This document shows, one piece after another, positions 42,101 through 52,756 of a DNA stretch of 64,000 nt (positions are counted from its first letter, which is position 1; each line of letters begins with the position of its first letter). The DNA is taken from the NCBI GenBank assembly GCA_030248135.1, contig JASANC010001516.1, positions 1 through 64,000 of the forward strand. Reading direction: 5' to 3'. The notes below the pieces were generated by a model. It was not told where the DNA came from, ran no database searches, and saw nothing but the letters and a program-made list of their open reading frames with translations. This stretch comes from Theristus sp. LFF4_11 (lineage: Eukaryota; Nematoda; Chromadorea; Monhysterida; Xyalidae). Made by a program: the position numbers and the translations under genes.

Positions 42101-42735
42101 CACACACACCTGCGTGGCTGCACCAGTCAGCGGCACAGCCATCGGCGTCCATCGCATGTGCGTGAGCGGCAGTGCTGCCAGCCGCAGTGTGTGCGTCACG
42201 TGGCCACTCTCCGCCGCGAGCAGCAGCAGACAGCCGTCGATCAGGCCCACGGACACGCACTGCTCCGTGCAATGCCACGCGAGGCACGTCACATCCGCTG
42301 CCGTCTCGTATTGCCACGCCTGCGGTGCAAATGCAAATGGTCGCATGTAGCTGCAGTCTCAATCGTCCGCAGTCCACGGGCATAATGAAGCAGGATGTTT
42401 TGGGATGCAATACACCAGCGTCCGAGCGTCTCGTTGCGGAGCACGTGTTGACGTGTCCTTAATGAGGCAATGAGATTGATGTGTGCACGGTGCAGGTCAC
42501 TGCAAATTGAGCCCCCCCCCCCGACGACGCACATCACAACGTGGCATGGCAATGGGGTGCACATGTGCGCGTGCTACTGGCCGACCTTTTTCCAGAAGCT
42601 TCGCTGCAACACCACCGTATTCCCGTCGAGCACCAGTGCAATCAGATCGACGCACGGATTCAGCGCCAACAGCGTCACTTTCGCGGGCACACTTCGGTCT
42701 GACGTTGTGATACTCGTGAAACACTCGGAGGACAT
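33142..42735 (-). CDS. ANAPC4: anaphase-promoting complex subunit 4 (ANAPC4)
   Basis: I chained eleven exons: 42586-42735, 42110-42319, 41521-41781, 40904-41059, 36670-36852, 36323-36538, 35413-35578, 34835-35037, 34200-34428, ~33594-33922 and 33142-33279. The total is 2241 nt, 746 aa; human ANAPC4 has 808. Exons 1-2 give WD40 strands (CVDLIALVLDGNTVVL, DVTCLAWHCTEQCVSVGLIDG). Exons 5-8 give the helical APC4 domain (CNVWEDVLLEIDVKLAAF, FLLCQLTTKGLAEI, NRNGRQIRVFFNWLH, LEKVGQYLR). Exons 10-11 give the C-terminal β part (DAQLYGDDMLLLLV...LLVKVPL). In the APC/C, an E3 ubiquitin ligase, this subunit is a platform scaffold contacting APC1 and APC5. Intron 4 is 4 kb of nested transposons, and intron 8 uses a GC donor (CGG|GCAAGT). 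The exon 10 donor is the least certain boundary. Confidence 0.93.
34740..34825. repeat. repeat fragment beside the ANAPC4 exon-8 splice donor
   Basis: It is nearly identical to 649-730 inside element A (GATTCCGGAAACCCGAAGG... to GGGGAATGGACGGC). It ends 9 bp from the exon-8 donor, inside intron 8. A more diverged version is at 29650-29705, in an intron of MAIP1-like copy 2. Confidence 0.8.
35833..36064. mobile_element. MITE, ~230 bp (copy 2), in ANAPC4 intron 6
   Basis: This is the full-length partner of 14083-14313. Start TATGACCTATTTTTTTAAACG and end ACACGTTTAAATAAATCC are conserved. Confidence 0.8.
36888..36978. repeat. ~90-bp hairpin repeat in ANAPC4 intron 4
   Basis: GCAGTATTCATGAAGCAGTA...GACCGCGTAG is inverted as CTACGCGTCACGAAATACTG...ATGAATGC, with a ~20-bp loop. 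A partial copy is at 33060-33125. Confidence 0.7.
37463..37850 (-). pseudogene. possible hAT transposase remnant, frameshifted
   Basis: On - the segment KFVVEQVENLSNLFEDAHSV shifts frame at a duplicated GGAT (~37740) and continues as EQLLAYGNADLLYLHQFYSS...DEWKRFK. The pattern (short acidic helix, YGN.D...L..FY, then EW..FK) resembles the C-terminal part of hAT-derived transposases of the ZNF862-like group. It fits the hAT-type ends around it. The identification rests on a short stretch, so confidence is limited. Confidence 0.35.
37876..38200. repeat. left arm of a GCGC-rich inverted repeat
   Basis: Subrepeats of GCGCGCTGAAGCGCGCTGAC alternate with ATGAAGCTGCGTCAGCCGCTG and a CATTCACGAA linker. 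The inverse arm is at 39640-39965 with the same subrepeat order (including GGCTTTTTAGGTTTTTTG), so the pair can fold back. A third, single-arm copy is at 53680-53850. Confidence 0.9.
38433..39074. mobile_element. TIR element with an internal 12 x 19-bp tandem array
   Basis: Terminal inverted repeats of ~55 bp (ACGGTGTGGGGTAC...AAAACCGGTGTGCAG) bound 642 bp. Inside, GTGGTGCACAGCCCTCAAA repeats about 12 times with almost no divergence (38761-38989). The 19-mer is itself related to the TIR (GCAGCCCTCAAAACC). A shorter relative lies at 46770-46993. Confidence 0.88.
39336..39365. repeat. AATGAATGAATTG microsatellite (LINE-tail-like)
   Basis: TTAATGAATGAATTGAATGAATGAATG resembles the 3' tail of the LINE at 8246-8265. 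It may mark a severely 5'-truncated copy, but the sequence upstream shows no clear LINE homology. Confidence 0.4.
39395..39465 (+). other. tRNA-like A and B boxes
   Basis: TAGTGCAGTGGTAACATG resembles an A box/D-arm, and AGTTCGAAACC a B box, with an anticodon-arm-like TGTGC...GCACA between. The acceptor and T stems do not pair well. This is more likely a SINE head or a dead tRNA copy than a gene. Confidence 0.35.
39640..39965. repeat. right arm of the GCGC-rich inverted repeat
   Basis: This is the inverse of 37876-38200, with GCCGCAGCGGCTGACGCAGC and TCAGCGCGCTTCAGCGCGC phrases. The arms enclose ~1.4 kb that includes the element at 38433-39074. Confidence 0.9.
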
Positions 42736-43567
42736 CGTTCATCAGGAGTCCTTGTCTGAAGACCGGTCAGTTTTTTCAGAAAGTTTTAAACACACCACAC
42801 TGACTCGACAAATGTGCCTGCGTGGAGGCAGCACGAATTGATAAGCCAATTTTAAAAAACAGTTTTTCAGTCGAACACCGTGGTATAGCGGATCGAGTCG
42901 AACAACAGCCAATGGGGCGGTCGGTATGTCGACGGTCTTTACAGGTTGACGGTATCAATAATGAACAGGAGGATGCTTTCAGTTTCAATCGAAACGTCCG
43001 AATAATCCTGCTGTGGTGATTTCAGTTAGCCACACCAAAACAACATCCGACTCCATTATCAGTGCATCATTTCATTCTATCGTGGTCAAAGTTTACTCAA
43101 CTGAAAACACAACTTATCAAGAGAACAATCAGCCTGGAATTCCAGGCGAAATAAAATTCAGATAAACACAAAATTATCCACAAAGAACAAACAAGACTCG
43201 CAATGAAACATCAACAAACAACAACAAAATCAATTTTGAAGGCTAAAAACGCAACAAAAATGTACTGAACAGTTACGTCGACAACAATTCAACTCTTTCA
43301 AAACAGAAACGAAAACAATCAAGAAGGGGAGTGAACAACTACAATCGAATGCCAAAACCTTCGATCATAAACCAGACTATCGTTACAACTGTCGAAGCAG
43401 TATCCGAAAACCACCGGTGCATGTGCAGCACCAGCAGCGTTAGTCAGATATGCCTGATGATACCAGGTCGTAGTCAGAGAGTGACCAAAGTTTCAGCCTA
43501 AAAACGGTTCGAGAAAGAAGAGAAAGAAACTAAAGTCAGGTGAGAATGTGCGACCGTGTCAAGTGAG
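42736..43567. other. intergenic between the cyclophilin 3' end and ANAPC4 5' end
   Basis: Both genes run on -, so the ANAPC4 promoter should be in this 830-bp gap. I see no TATA box at a convincing distance and no repeat. The ANAPC4 start ATG (42733-42735) is the first in frame with WD40 homology. Confidence 0.55.
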
Positions 43568-46500
43568 TCACGAACGACTGCGGCGTGTCTTTCGCTCCGG
43601 CGAGTGCTCCGAGAAGCGTCGCCGTGGCCGCTGCTGTCGTTCACCCGGCGACCGTCGCTCTCGATGTGTTCGCTCTCGTTTGCGATCGCCCCGTTCACGT
43701 TCCCGGTCGCCGCCACTTTTCGGCTTGTCTTTCTCCTTCTTTTCGGTCGTCGACTCTTCGACACGCGCCGCAGGCTCGTTGGGCGCCTCATTCTCCTGGC
43801 CACCTGAAGTTTTTCGTTGTTGTTCTGCTACACAATGCGTTTGCACGGATTGACAAAAAAAACGGTCGGTTCCATTCGGCAACTCAGAACTACTTGCGAT
43901 TGTTCAGTGTCACCACGACTGGGCTCACAGTTGCCACGTCACGCATGAAACTAATATCCTCCCTATCCATCATCTATTGTTATAGTTGCTTTTGGCTCAC
44001 ACTTCATTTTCAGACCGGACAAAAACAAACATGACCTTCAGCAAAGTTTGATAAAAAACGGTTTTATTGCTTTTCGGAAATAAAAACGGTTTTTAAACGC
44101 CATTTCCAGTCCTCTGTGCCGTGATACACCGGCCAAACCGATCAATACCGAACGCGAATCAGGCACCTTCCGCATCGCTGCTGTCGCTGTGCGGCGCACG
44201 CGCTCTCTCCTGTTCCGCTTTCATCCGCTCGATTCTTCGTTTCAGTTCGCTGTACTTTATGGTGCGTCGTTGTTCGCGTTTCCAGTGCGGCGGCGTGACG
44301 CTGCCGCGGATGGGCGAGATCGAGCGTTCGCGGCCACGACCGGCCCTGAACGGGGACGTTTCATAGCATTTGTACAGTATGGCCGAATAAAGGCTGTATT
44401 CTCTATCAAAGGCAGGATCAGGTCTGCAAGTTGTCTTTTCCAAGAATGCCAAGATAATTCCTAATCGTGTGTGCAAGGGAGAAAGAACGGTCAGTATAGC
44501 ACGAAGAATTCGTTTAAAAAGACACGTCAAATTTGAAAAAAACAATTGGATTTCTGAGCGTCTTTCTTCTTTCCTTCTAATTTCGCGCGCTCCTTGCACC
44601 TCAAAAAAGCTGCCATGTTTAATCGGCTTTCCGTCACAGTTTTGTTTTCATGTGATATTGTTTCGTTTCGCAGAATCCCATTGGAAGATTCACACCAGGA
44701 CACCAGGCAGTGGTGGCCGTCATCAATGTCAGTCGGCACTCTCTCTCGTTGAAATCCATATCAGTTGGCCAGGTGTCACAGTCTCGAGACAAAATTCGAA
44801 AGATGACAGTAGTTCTGTCAGCCGGGAGCGCACTTTTTTCAGCCAATCCGGACACGAGCTCACCTCATCGCAGTTCACGCAAAATCACCGAGTGTAGCGA
44901 TCGAGGAACAATAAGAAACGCGAACCAGTAAACGTGAGGTCGCAAACAAGATTGAAGTGAAGTGCAACGCAATATGCAACACACTGAGTGACACGTCAGC
45001 GAGCATGCGAGCTTATATAATACAGAATGATCCAAAAGTGGTGGGTGCAACTTTGAATCGCTCTAACTCGCCAACGGTTGGACCGTTTGAGCTGAAATTT
45101 TCGTCGCTTACTTCGGAAGCACAAAGTTAGCCTTGAAAGTTGCACGCACTACTTTTGGAGCACTCTGTACCACAGCAGTCGTGCACTGCACCCACCTGCC
45201 ATAGGGCGCCGAGCGTGTGCGTGCGTGCCGCTGTCGACGAGCCTCGTCGTCGTCGGGCGTCGGCGTCCGGTAGCGCAGACTGCCCCTGCCGCGCACCTTG
45301 TGGCCGGACTTTGTGACGCGCGCCCGTGCCACCACCACGCTTTTGCTGCCCTCGATCGGACGCCACTCGCTGCTTCGATAGCGTCGCTTCGCCGCACCCG
45401 TCGTCGTCTTTTCATCGTCCGCTTTTCGTTTCGCGTCCTTGTCGCCGTCGCCTGCCGCCGCTGCCGCCGCCTGCTCCGGAGTGCGTGAGCGCCGCATCAG
45501 ATAGCGATTCGTGGGCACTTCCGGCACGTAATGCACGGACGGTTGCGGCTCGGACGACTTCGTCTCGTGCGCGTTGTCGGCGCCGTTTTCGGCCGGCTTC
45601 GCCGCAGCCTCTTTGCTTTGCTCCGTGTTGTCGTGTGCGTCCGCTGCTGCCGCTGGCTCGTTCGTGTCAGAGTCGTGCTGTGCGTTTGAGCTGTCACTCG
45701 CGCTGCTGCTACTTCCATCTTCGCTGCTCCGACCGCGTTTCGTCTTCTTCGCGCGTTTCTTGTCGCGCTTCTTCTCGTGCTTTTTTGTCTCCTTTGCCTT
45801 GCGCAACAGTTCACCGCAGTTCAAGATGGTCACGTCCGCATAGGGACGATTCGCCTTCGAGTCCGTTCGCTGGTTCTCAATTTCGCTGACCACATTGTGC
45901 CCGTTGACAACCTGGAAGGAAACGGTTTTGTTCTGTAATTACCGTACGTTCGTGCGGCATCAAGTATTTTCTATCGGACACAACAACATTCGACAATCAT
46001 AGCTATACATCTCTGTATTTTTGAATTCAGAAGGTTCTATGAGAAGAGAACTGGAGAATCAAAACAAGCCGCCAAAAATGCCAAACCTGTCCAAACACCA
46101 CGTGATGACCGTCCAGATGCGGTGCCGGGCGGGTGGTGATGAAGAACTGTGAGCCGTTCGTGTCTGGACCGCGATTGGCCATCGACAGCAAGAACGGCTG
46201 CAATAAAATGTATGTTGATCAAGTGTCCGTTGATTACAACGATTGGTATTATTGTTTCAGAAAGTATGTACACACACAAATTTCATGCTTTGCGAAAAGT
46301 CGCACAGCTAAAAGCAAAAGCATCCAAATATTCAATGCGACGACACCGCAAATTTGAAGTGCCGCGCAATCGATGAAACGTTCTCCTATCGCTGCGTGCC
46401 AACGCAATGAGTCTCCAAACCAAAAGAAAGGATAATATCGAGCACAGCCCGAGTGCATGTTGATTTAGCCGCCGTCAGCTGTGCACAACGACGGTTTCTG

Positions 46501-47435
46501 CGTTTAGCACACCTGATCGTGTTTACGATACAAGTCCTCGTCGTCAAAGTATCCACCGTAGATCGACTCTCCGCCAGTGCCGTTGCCGGCCGTGAAGTCG
46601 CCACCTTGCACCATAAAATTCTTGACGATCCGATGGAACGTTGAGCCTTTGTAGTGCAACGGCTTGTTCGACACGTCGCTGCGACCGCGCTCACCTTGAA
46701 CGACGCAAACTGTTTTGTTAGACAACGGGTTTTTTTACAACAAAAAAACTATAAGACTGGAGCATACTCGTGCGGAGGTGTGCGGTACCGATGTGCGCAG
46801 CTCGCTCGAAACCGATGTGCAGCCAGCAAGAACAAACTTTGCGAGCTTTGCTTCATTGCACCGGCTGCCTTGCAAATGTGCACAGTCCTCAAAATGGTGC
46901 ACAGCCTTCAAGTCGGCGACGACAAAAATGCCACCGCAATTTGCGGGCTGCACACCGGTTTTGAGGGCTGCGCACATCGGTATCCCCCACACGCAATTTC
47001 CTCAGCTACTTACCAACCTGTCAAATTTCTTCCAGACACTTACATCGCCCCCTTTAACCCCTGCGGGTCCGGTGGACTATTTTCAAGCTAATTTCAATTA
47101 TTTCAAACTCAAGCAATCAAGATGGTAACAAAGAACGACCAAAAACAGTCACAAAATAGGTGCATGCTCACGCACACTCGCGCTCACCACATACTTCTAT
47201 TCTATGTTTCGCCACCATGACTGACAAAATGTCAGACAAAAAAAACAGAATGTGATCATGATGGACTGTGTGAACGGCTCATCGGCTGCTCACCTGTGCA
47301 CAGCGCCCGAAAGTTGTCGCACGTTTTCGGGCATCGATCGTTGTGCAACTCAAACACAATGCGACCAATCGGGTTGCCATCAATGGCGACGTCAAAGAAA
47401 CAACGCACACGCGCTCGTTTGTTGCTGCTCGACAT
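43568..47435 (-). CDS. PPIG: SR-type cyclophilin (PPIG/NKTR-like peptidyl-prolyl isomerase)
   Basis: There are six exons: 47294-47435, 46513-46694, 46087-46197, 45196-45911, 44167-44345 and 43568-43803. They sum to 1566 nt, 521 aa, and all phases agree. Residues ~10-180 are a cyclophilin domain: [33 protein letters not shown] (catalytic Arg, Phe), [20 protein letters not shown] and NCGEL. A Lys-rich linker, an acidic Ser/Ala stretch, then [12 protein letters not shown] and [13 protein letters not shown] follow. The tail is Arg/Glu/Ser-rich ([14 protein letters not shown]) and ends RSRS. This order is that of nuclear SR-cyclophilins (PPIG, NKTR, insect Moca-cyp), which act with spliceosomes. 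At ~520 aa it is shorter than vertebrate PPIG. If the donor at 44166 is not used, the frame stops at once, giving an isoform without the last tail. Confidence 0.93.
44463..44635. mobile_element. ~170-bp repeat in a cyclophilin intron (also ends the 47542 and 52757 repeats)
   Basis: It starts GTGTGCAAGGGAGAAAG and passes CTCCTTGCACC (inverse of the start) before GCTGCCATGTTTA. The same block forms the 3' ends of the direct repeats at 48271-48445 and 53501-53680. Here it stands alone, which suggests it is an independent short-TIR MITE. Confidence 0.72.
45023..45167. mobile_element. mariner-derived MITE, 145 bp, in a cyclophilin intron
   Basis: Ends CAGAATGATCCAAAAGT and inverse of ACTTTTGGAGCACTCTG, flanked by TA (45021-45022 and 45168-45169). 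The internal phrase TTTGAGCTGAAATTTTCGTC is shared with the mariner-like element at ~19183, which suggests an internal-deletion derivative of that lineage. Confidence 0.8.
46770..46993. mobile_element. short copy of the 38433-39074 TIR element, in cyclophilin intron 1
   Basis: It shares the TIR (GGTACCGATGTGCGCAG... and inverse) and subterminal CTTTGCTTCATTGCACCGGC. It has only about two diverged copies of the 19-mer instead of twelve. Confidence 0.83.
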
Positions 47436-47465
47436 CGCTGTGTGTATGATCGTGATCTAGGCCTA

Positions 47466-47545
47466 GGGATCGGGTTAGGAGGGGGAAAAATTCCGTTTTT
47501 TTAATTAAAAAATTTTTTTTACGAGTAGGTTTGTTCGAAGCGGGT
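47466..47545. mobile_element. truncated hAT-like fragment (19688-20717 family)
   Basis: GGGTTAGGAGGGGGAAAAATTCCG, an A/T run, then TAGGTTTGTTCGAAGCG match the left end of the element at 19688. The right part is absent. Confidence 0.6.
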
Positions 47546-48445
47546 TGGCCTATTAGTCTAAACTACCGTAATCCAAAAAAGTCCATTTCAATTTCTTTTT
47601 ATTTGAAAAGTTTAAACAACGCTTTTATTGCAAACATGGTGATTTTGATTTGTCAGTGAACAAAACAAAAATGTCCAAAACGACGACGCCGCAATCGCAC
47701 TGCTCATTTCACAGTCTGGGTTTTGCAAAACGACGACGACGGGATTTATTCCACTGCTCTTGCAAAGGAAACCTTGACAAAGAAAATGAATGCGACGCAC
47801 AGCACAGACACAAGTAGAAAATGTTGAAGAGACACACACACACGTACTGCTTTTGACTTCTGTTTGGTGACACGCCAAAATTAGCATCCATAAAACTTAC
47901 AAATTCAACCGTTTCTGCAACTTTTTCGTTCGTCTGACCTATGCAAAGCAACGCCAACTCCAGAAAAACGACGTCTCTGATGATTGTTGATTGACAATGA
48001 TTGAACCACATCAAGTCAATTGTTTCTTCTAAATAAACAATCCAATTAATCCAATAAACAAACAACCTCCCAATTTTATGCGACAATTAAATCACACCAA
48101 GATAAAGCAAGTATGAAAAAACATCATGACCAAATCCAGAAGAAATTCGAGAAAATCGGCGACCCACTTTCGTCCAGCTGCACGTCTTCGTCATCTCATT
48201 CAAGTGTCATCAAATAAAATCTACTATCACTTGGTGGTGCGACTGCTTAGACAATCTATTTGGTGTATTTCTCAATCGTGTGTGCAAGGGAGAAAGTATG
48301 ATCAGAATAGCACGAAGAATCAATCAGTCAAAAACACGGCAAATTTGACACACAATTTTTAAATTTTTGAACGCTTGTTTCTTTCATTTAAATTTCGCCG
48401 CTCCTTGCACCCTGAAAAAAGCTGCCATGTTTACTCGGCCATTCC
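47542..48445. repeat. ~0.9-kb interspersed repeat, copy 1
   Basis: It begins TTGGCCTATTAGTCTAAACTACCG and ends GCTGCCATGTTTACTCGGCC, in the same orientation as 52757-53680. The copies differ by substitutions and short indels. No coding content is visible. LTR-like TG...CA ends were not found. Confidence 0.85.
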
Positions 48446-48778
48446 GTACACCGTAAATCTGAATTTTCGGTCGTCGAAACAAATCCAAATGTTCATTCGT
48501 AGAATCCACCAATCAACTGTGTGGAAAAAGCAACGCTTTTGATTATTGTTCACAAAACAGACAAGAACAGGTTTTATACAGGTTTTGTTGCTCAACTGTG
48601 TGTTTGGCAAAATCCAGAGCAATATTCTGAAGTTGGAAAACCATTTTCAAAAAAAGTCCCTGAAAAACAGTTTTAACACCGGTTGCACCTAAGAGTGGGG
48701 GGGGGGCCTAGTACTGAAGTGCTGCTACACGGGGTCAAAATCAAACTAATGGTGCAGCGTTATTCTACTCAACAAGGA

Positions 48779-51360
48779 GCTTCAGTTTCACCCATAAACC
48801 ATGCCTTGAAACTCCCTATAGCGGCCGCTATAGGGCGCGAAATTAAAAAAACCTCGATTTTTTGCCGTTTTTTGCAAAGTGTACCATGTTGCAACGCATT
48901 TTTCTACCCAAGCGGATGTTTTTCAGAACCTGAAATAGTGTGCGTTTTGAAGATCTTGCGGAGCTCTACCAAGATATTAGCTCCGTCAAATCGGATCGTG
49001 TCCCTATTTTTCACTGTGAGCTACGCAAAATTACTTTTTTTTGCATTTTTCTTTATTTTCATGCAATGACAAAACAGTTTCTGACCCTGACTTTTGTGTC
49101 AAACAGGGGTTTTCAAGGTCTCTGGATTTGAATCTGACCTTAGATTTTTGCCCCGGGCAATTTTTTGCCCCAAAATTGGGCAAAAACGCATTTTTTGCGT
49201 TTTTCAGTGGTTTTTGTTTTAATTTCTAATTTTAAGTGCGGATTTTTATTTAAAAAACTGTTTTCTAATAGCTTTATTACTGCTATATTTGAATACGTTA
49301 TTATATTTTGTAACGGACCACTTTCTCATCCAAAAATAGGTAAAACATGGATTTTTTGCCGTTTTCAGACGTTTTCGTTTCATAGTAATAAATAAGTTTG
49401 AAAACAGTTTTTAAAACCCCTTCCTAGAAGGTCCCAAATGCGCCGAATCCATATCTGTAGGCAAATTTTACAACTGACCCATTATTAACCCTTATAAATG
49501 GGTAAAAATCTACACTGTAGTCTTTCTGTTGACGTTTTTCTTTTTTGTGTTTGAACCAGACTTGTAAATTGATGTTAATCTGTCCTCGAAAATTTTTTAC
49601 GCCGCTGAAGTTGAAATTGTTTTTGGTTTTTAAAACTGGTGCTTTTCACCCCAATTTTACCCAATTGGGTAAAAACTGGCACTCTCAGCTTTTTGTTTGA
49701 AACTTACATTATGAATGGTTTTGCGTTTCTTTGATGCTTGAGATTGATGAATTCAAGTCTGATGTCATGCACCGAGACCACTGTTTTAACCCAAAAGGGT
49801 AAAAAGTGGGGCAAAATATAAGGGTAAATGTATATTCGGTATGGGTACATGTCAGTCTGTCAGTCTTGAGCAAAAACTTGAGAGCTTTAGAAAATAAGAC
49901 TAATGAAAATGAAATACACTAACTAGAATACAGAACCTTTTAACCTTTACAAGCTTCTTTCTCGCAAAAAGCAAAAAGACCTGAAATAAGGCAAGTGCAT
50001 AAGTATTTACCCTTTTGGGTTAAAACACTAATCTCGGTGCATAACAGCAGACTTGAATCAATCTCAAGCATCAAAGAAACGCAAAACCATTCATAATGTA
50101 CGTTTCAAACAAAAAGCTGAAAGTGACAGTTTTTACCCAATTTGGTAAAATTGGGGTAAAAATGCACCAGTTTTAAAAAACCAAAAACAAATTCAATTTT
50201 AGCAGCGTAAAAAACTTTCGAGGACAAATTAACATCAATTAACAAGTCTGGTTCAAACACAAAAAAGAAAAAGGTCTACAGAAAGACTACAGTGTAGCTT
50301 TTTACCCATTTATAAGGGTTAATAATGGGTCAGTTGTAAAATTTGTACATATATGGATTCGGCGCATTTGGGAACTCCAAAGAAGGGGTTTTAAAAATTG
50401 TTTTCAAACTTATTTATTGAAAACGTCTGAAAACGGCAAAAAATCCATGTTTTACCCATTTTTGGATGAGAAAGTGGTCCGTTACAAAATATAATAACGT
50501 ATTCAAGTACAGAAGCTGTAAAGCTATTAGAAAACAATTTTTTTTATAAAAATCCACACTTAGAATTAGAAATTAAAACAAAAAACCACTGGAAAGCGCA
50601 AAAGTTTTTTTGCCCAATTTTTGGGCAAAAAATTGCCCGGGGCAAAAATCTAAAATCAGATTCGAATTCAGCGATCTTGAAAACCTCCTGGAGAATTAAA
50701 AATTAAAATTAAAAGTTATTTCTGAACTGATTTTTTTCACTGTGAAACGAAAACATATGAAAAAAGCAAAAAATCAACATTTTACCCGTTTTTTGGGTGA
50801 GCAAGCGGTCAGTTGCAAAATATAAAAACTGATTCAAGTACAACGGTTGTAAAGCTATATCAGAAATAATTTTTTAAATAAAATCCACGCATAAAATTAA
50901 AACATTAAAACAAAAAACACTGAAAACGCAAAAAATGCGTTTTTGCCCAATTTTTGGGCAAAAAATTGCCCGGGACAAAAATCTAAGGACAGATTTGAAT
51001 TCAGCGACCTCGAAAACTCCTGTTTGACACAAAAATCAGGGTCAGAAACTGTTTTGTCATTGCATGAAAATAAAAGTAAGGAAAAAGTGTGAAAATGCAA
51101 AAAAGTAATTTTGCGTAGCTCACAGTAAAAAATAGGGACACGATCCGATTTGACGGAGCTAATATCTTGGTAGAGCTCCGCAAGATCTTCAAAACGCACA
51201 GCATTTCAGGTTCTGAAAAACATCCGCTTGGGTAGAAAAATGCGTTGCAACATGGTACACTTTGTAAAAAACGGCAAAAAATCGAGGTTTTTTTTATTTC
51301 GCGCCCTATAGCGGCCGCTATAGGGAGTTTCAAGGCATGGTTTATGGGTGAAACTGAAGC
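48779..51360. repeat. 2.6-kb imperfect palindrome (foldback element)
   Basis: Arms 48779-49803 and 50006-51360 are inverse copies around a ~200-bp spacer. The right arm is ~330 bp longer because a block holding TTTTGGGCAAAAAATTGCCC is tandemly duplicated (~50560-50680 and ~50885-51015). Near each outer end is a perfect 22-bp palindrome centred on GCGGCCGC (48814-48835 and 51304-51325). There are no recognisable genes. Confidence 0.92.
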
Positions 51361-51646
51361 TTTGACAACACCAAGCTGCACAACATCATGAAACCGACTC
51401 GTCGACGACCCTGATCGTGCAAAGCACAGCACCGATGAACACCAGCAGACGTCGCGACTGGACGGCACGCACGACAGCAGTGCCATTGGGGCAGCAGCCA
51501 ACCGGGAGGCTGCAATGCATCGCCCTGGATGGCGCAACAGTCGTTGTTGTTGGATTGGATGGTTCGCAAACAAGGGCAGTAACGCAGAAAAAGATGAAAC
51601 GAGGCAGATGAAAAAAATCAGTTCACAATCACCAAACCACCAGTGG

Positions 51647-52088
51647 CCAGTTTTATAAAAGTGAGGAGTTGAGGAGTTTTACTCACTTTTCTCTCTACTC
51701 AGAAGAAAATGGGTTTTATAAAAGTGAGGAGTTGAGGAGTGAGGAGTTGCGGAGTAAATTTACTCCTCAATTTTGGTTCGGTTTTATAGAAGACTCCTCA
51801 ACTCCTCAAAAAAACTTACAAGTCAAATTCGACTTGTAAACATTTGAATAGCATGTTTTTTAGCGGTTTGGTTTGATTTTGTCGCCGGTTTTGATAATAA
51901 ATATGGTAATTTTTGGTTTTCTTCCATTCAGACTTGGTTTACAAGCAGAAACAGCGACAGAAAATTCACCGCTAAAAAACGAGAATCGTGCTCTGGGTAG
52001 TTTCGGATTAAGGAGTGTTTTGAGGAGTGAATTTTTAACACGTGTTATACTCAATTCACTCCTCAGCTCCTCGCTTTTATAAAACTGG
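51647..52088. mobile_element. MITE with GAGGAGT-rich terminal inverted repeats, 442 bp
   Basis: The ends CCAGTTTTATAAAAGTGAGG and the inverse of CCTCGCTTTTATAAAACTGG pair over ~31 bp. The left end is internally duplicated (51715-51750), and subterminal ACTCCTCAACTCCTC copies lie at 51785-51810. No clear target-site duplication was found. Confidence 0.8.
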
Positions 52089-52239
52089 TCACAGCTCTGG
52101 AACAGCCATGCTTTCAGCTGCGAGATGCGTGTGAGGTGCGGTGTAAGAACCACACGACAAATTCAGCACCAACAATTGAAACCAATTGCAAAACCCACGC
52201 GAGAGCAAGATCGTTGGTGACATGGACAAGGTAGAGTGC

Positions 52240-52720
52240 AACACGTTTGCCAGAACTCAGCTCCGCTTCGCAATTCTTAATCGTTCGAACGCTTTTGAGC
52301 TCGACCTCTCCATGGCACGGCAAATCTAAAAAAACTGAATTCAGCAAACTCGAGCAAAAACATATGGAACGAAAAACAAAACCAGCACTGTCCGTGTGTT
52401 CGGTCTGTGGCGTTGCTTGCGACGCGACGTTGACCAGATCAGACAACAGTAAGTCACACTCGTATCGCAGTCATTCTGTCTGCCTAAATCAATAAACGTA
52501 ACGTGTCACGTTATTCACGTCGCAGCGACGACGGCGCCATGTTTCACGTTCGACTGCGATTCAGTTTTCACTTTTCAGACATTTGCTCAATTTCAACATA
52601 AAGGTTCTTGTCTGCCAAAAAGCAATCCACATCTCATCCCTTATTTTCGGGGCAACTAATGGTTGAAAAAAAATGAAATGCTGTTTCTATTCTAATCCAC
52701 TATCACAGCGGTCCAAAAAC
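52240..52720. repeat. repeat R, copy with an unoccupied hAT site
   Basis: GAGCTCGACCTCTCCATGGCACGGCAAATC, then ...GCGACGCGACGTTGACCAG and ...GACGACGGCGCCATGTTTCACG recur in the same order at 54890-54967 plus 57714-58140. There, element X sits between CTCCATGAC and ACGGCAAATC. A partial copy is at ~54040-54180. Confidence 0.8.
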
Positions 52721-52756
52721 GCAGAAAAAGTGAATATCAATCAGTTTCTTTTGGTT

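Noticed and set aside
45326..45889. + strand Arg/Ser-rich ORF of 187 aa
   Set aside because: It is the antisense shadow of the SR-cyclophilin exon 45196-45911, whose - strand frame has homology and phase support.
48814..48835. GCGGCCGC palindrome as cloning-vector or adaptor contamination
   Set aside because: The site occurs in both arms of a long diverged palindrome with matching flanks, so it is old genomic sequence; no other vector sequence is present.
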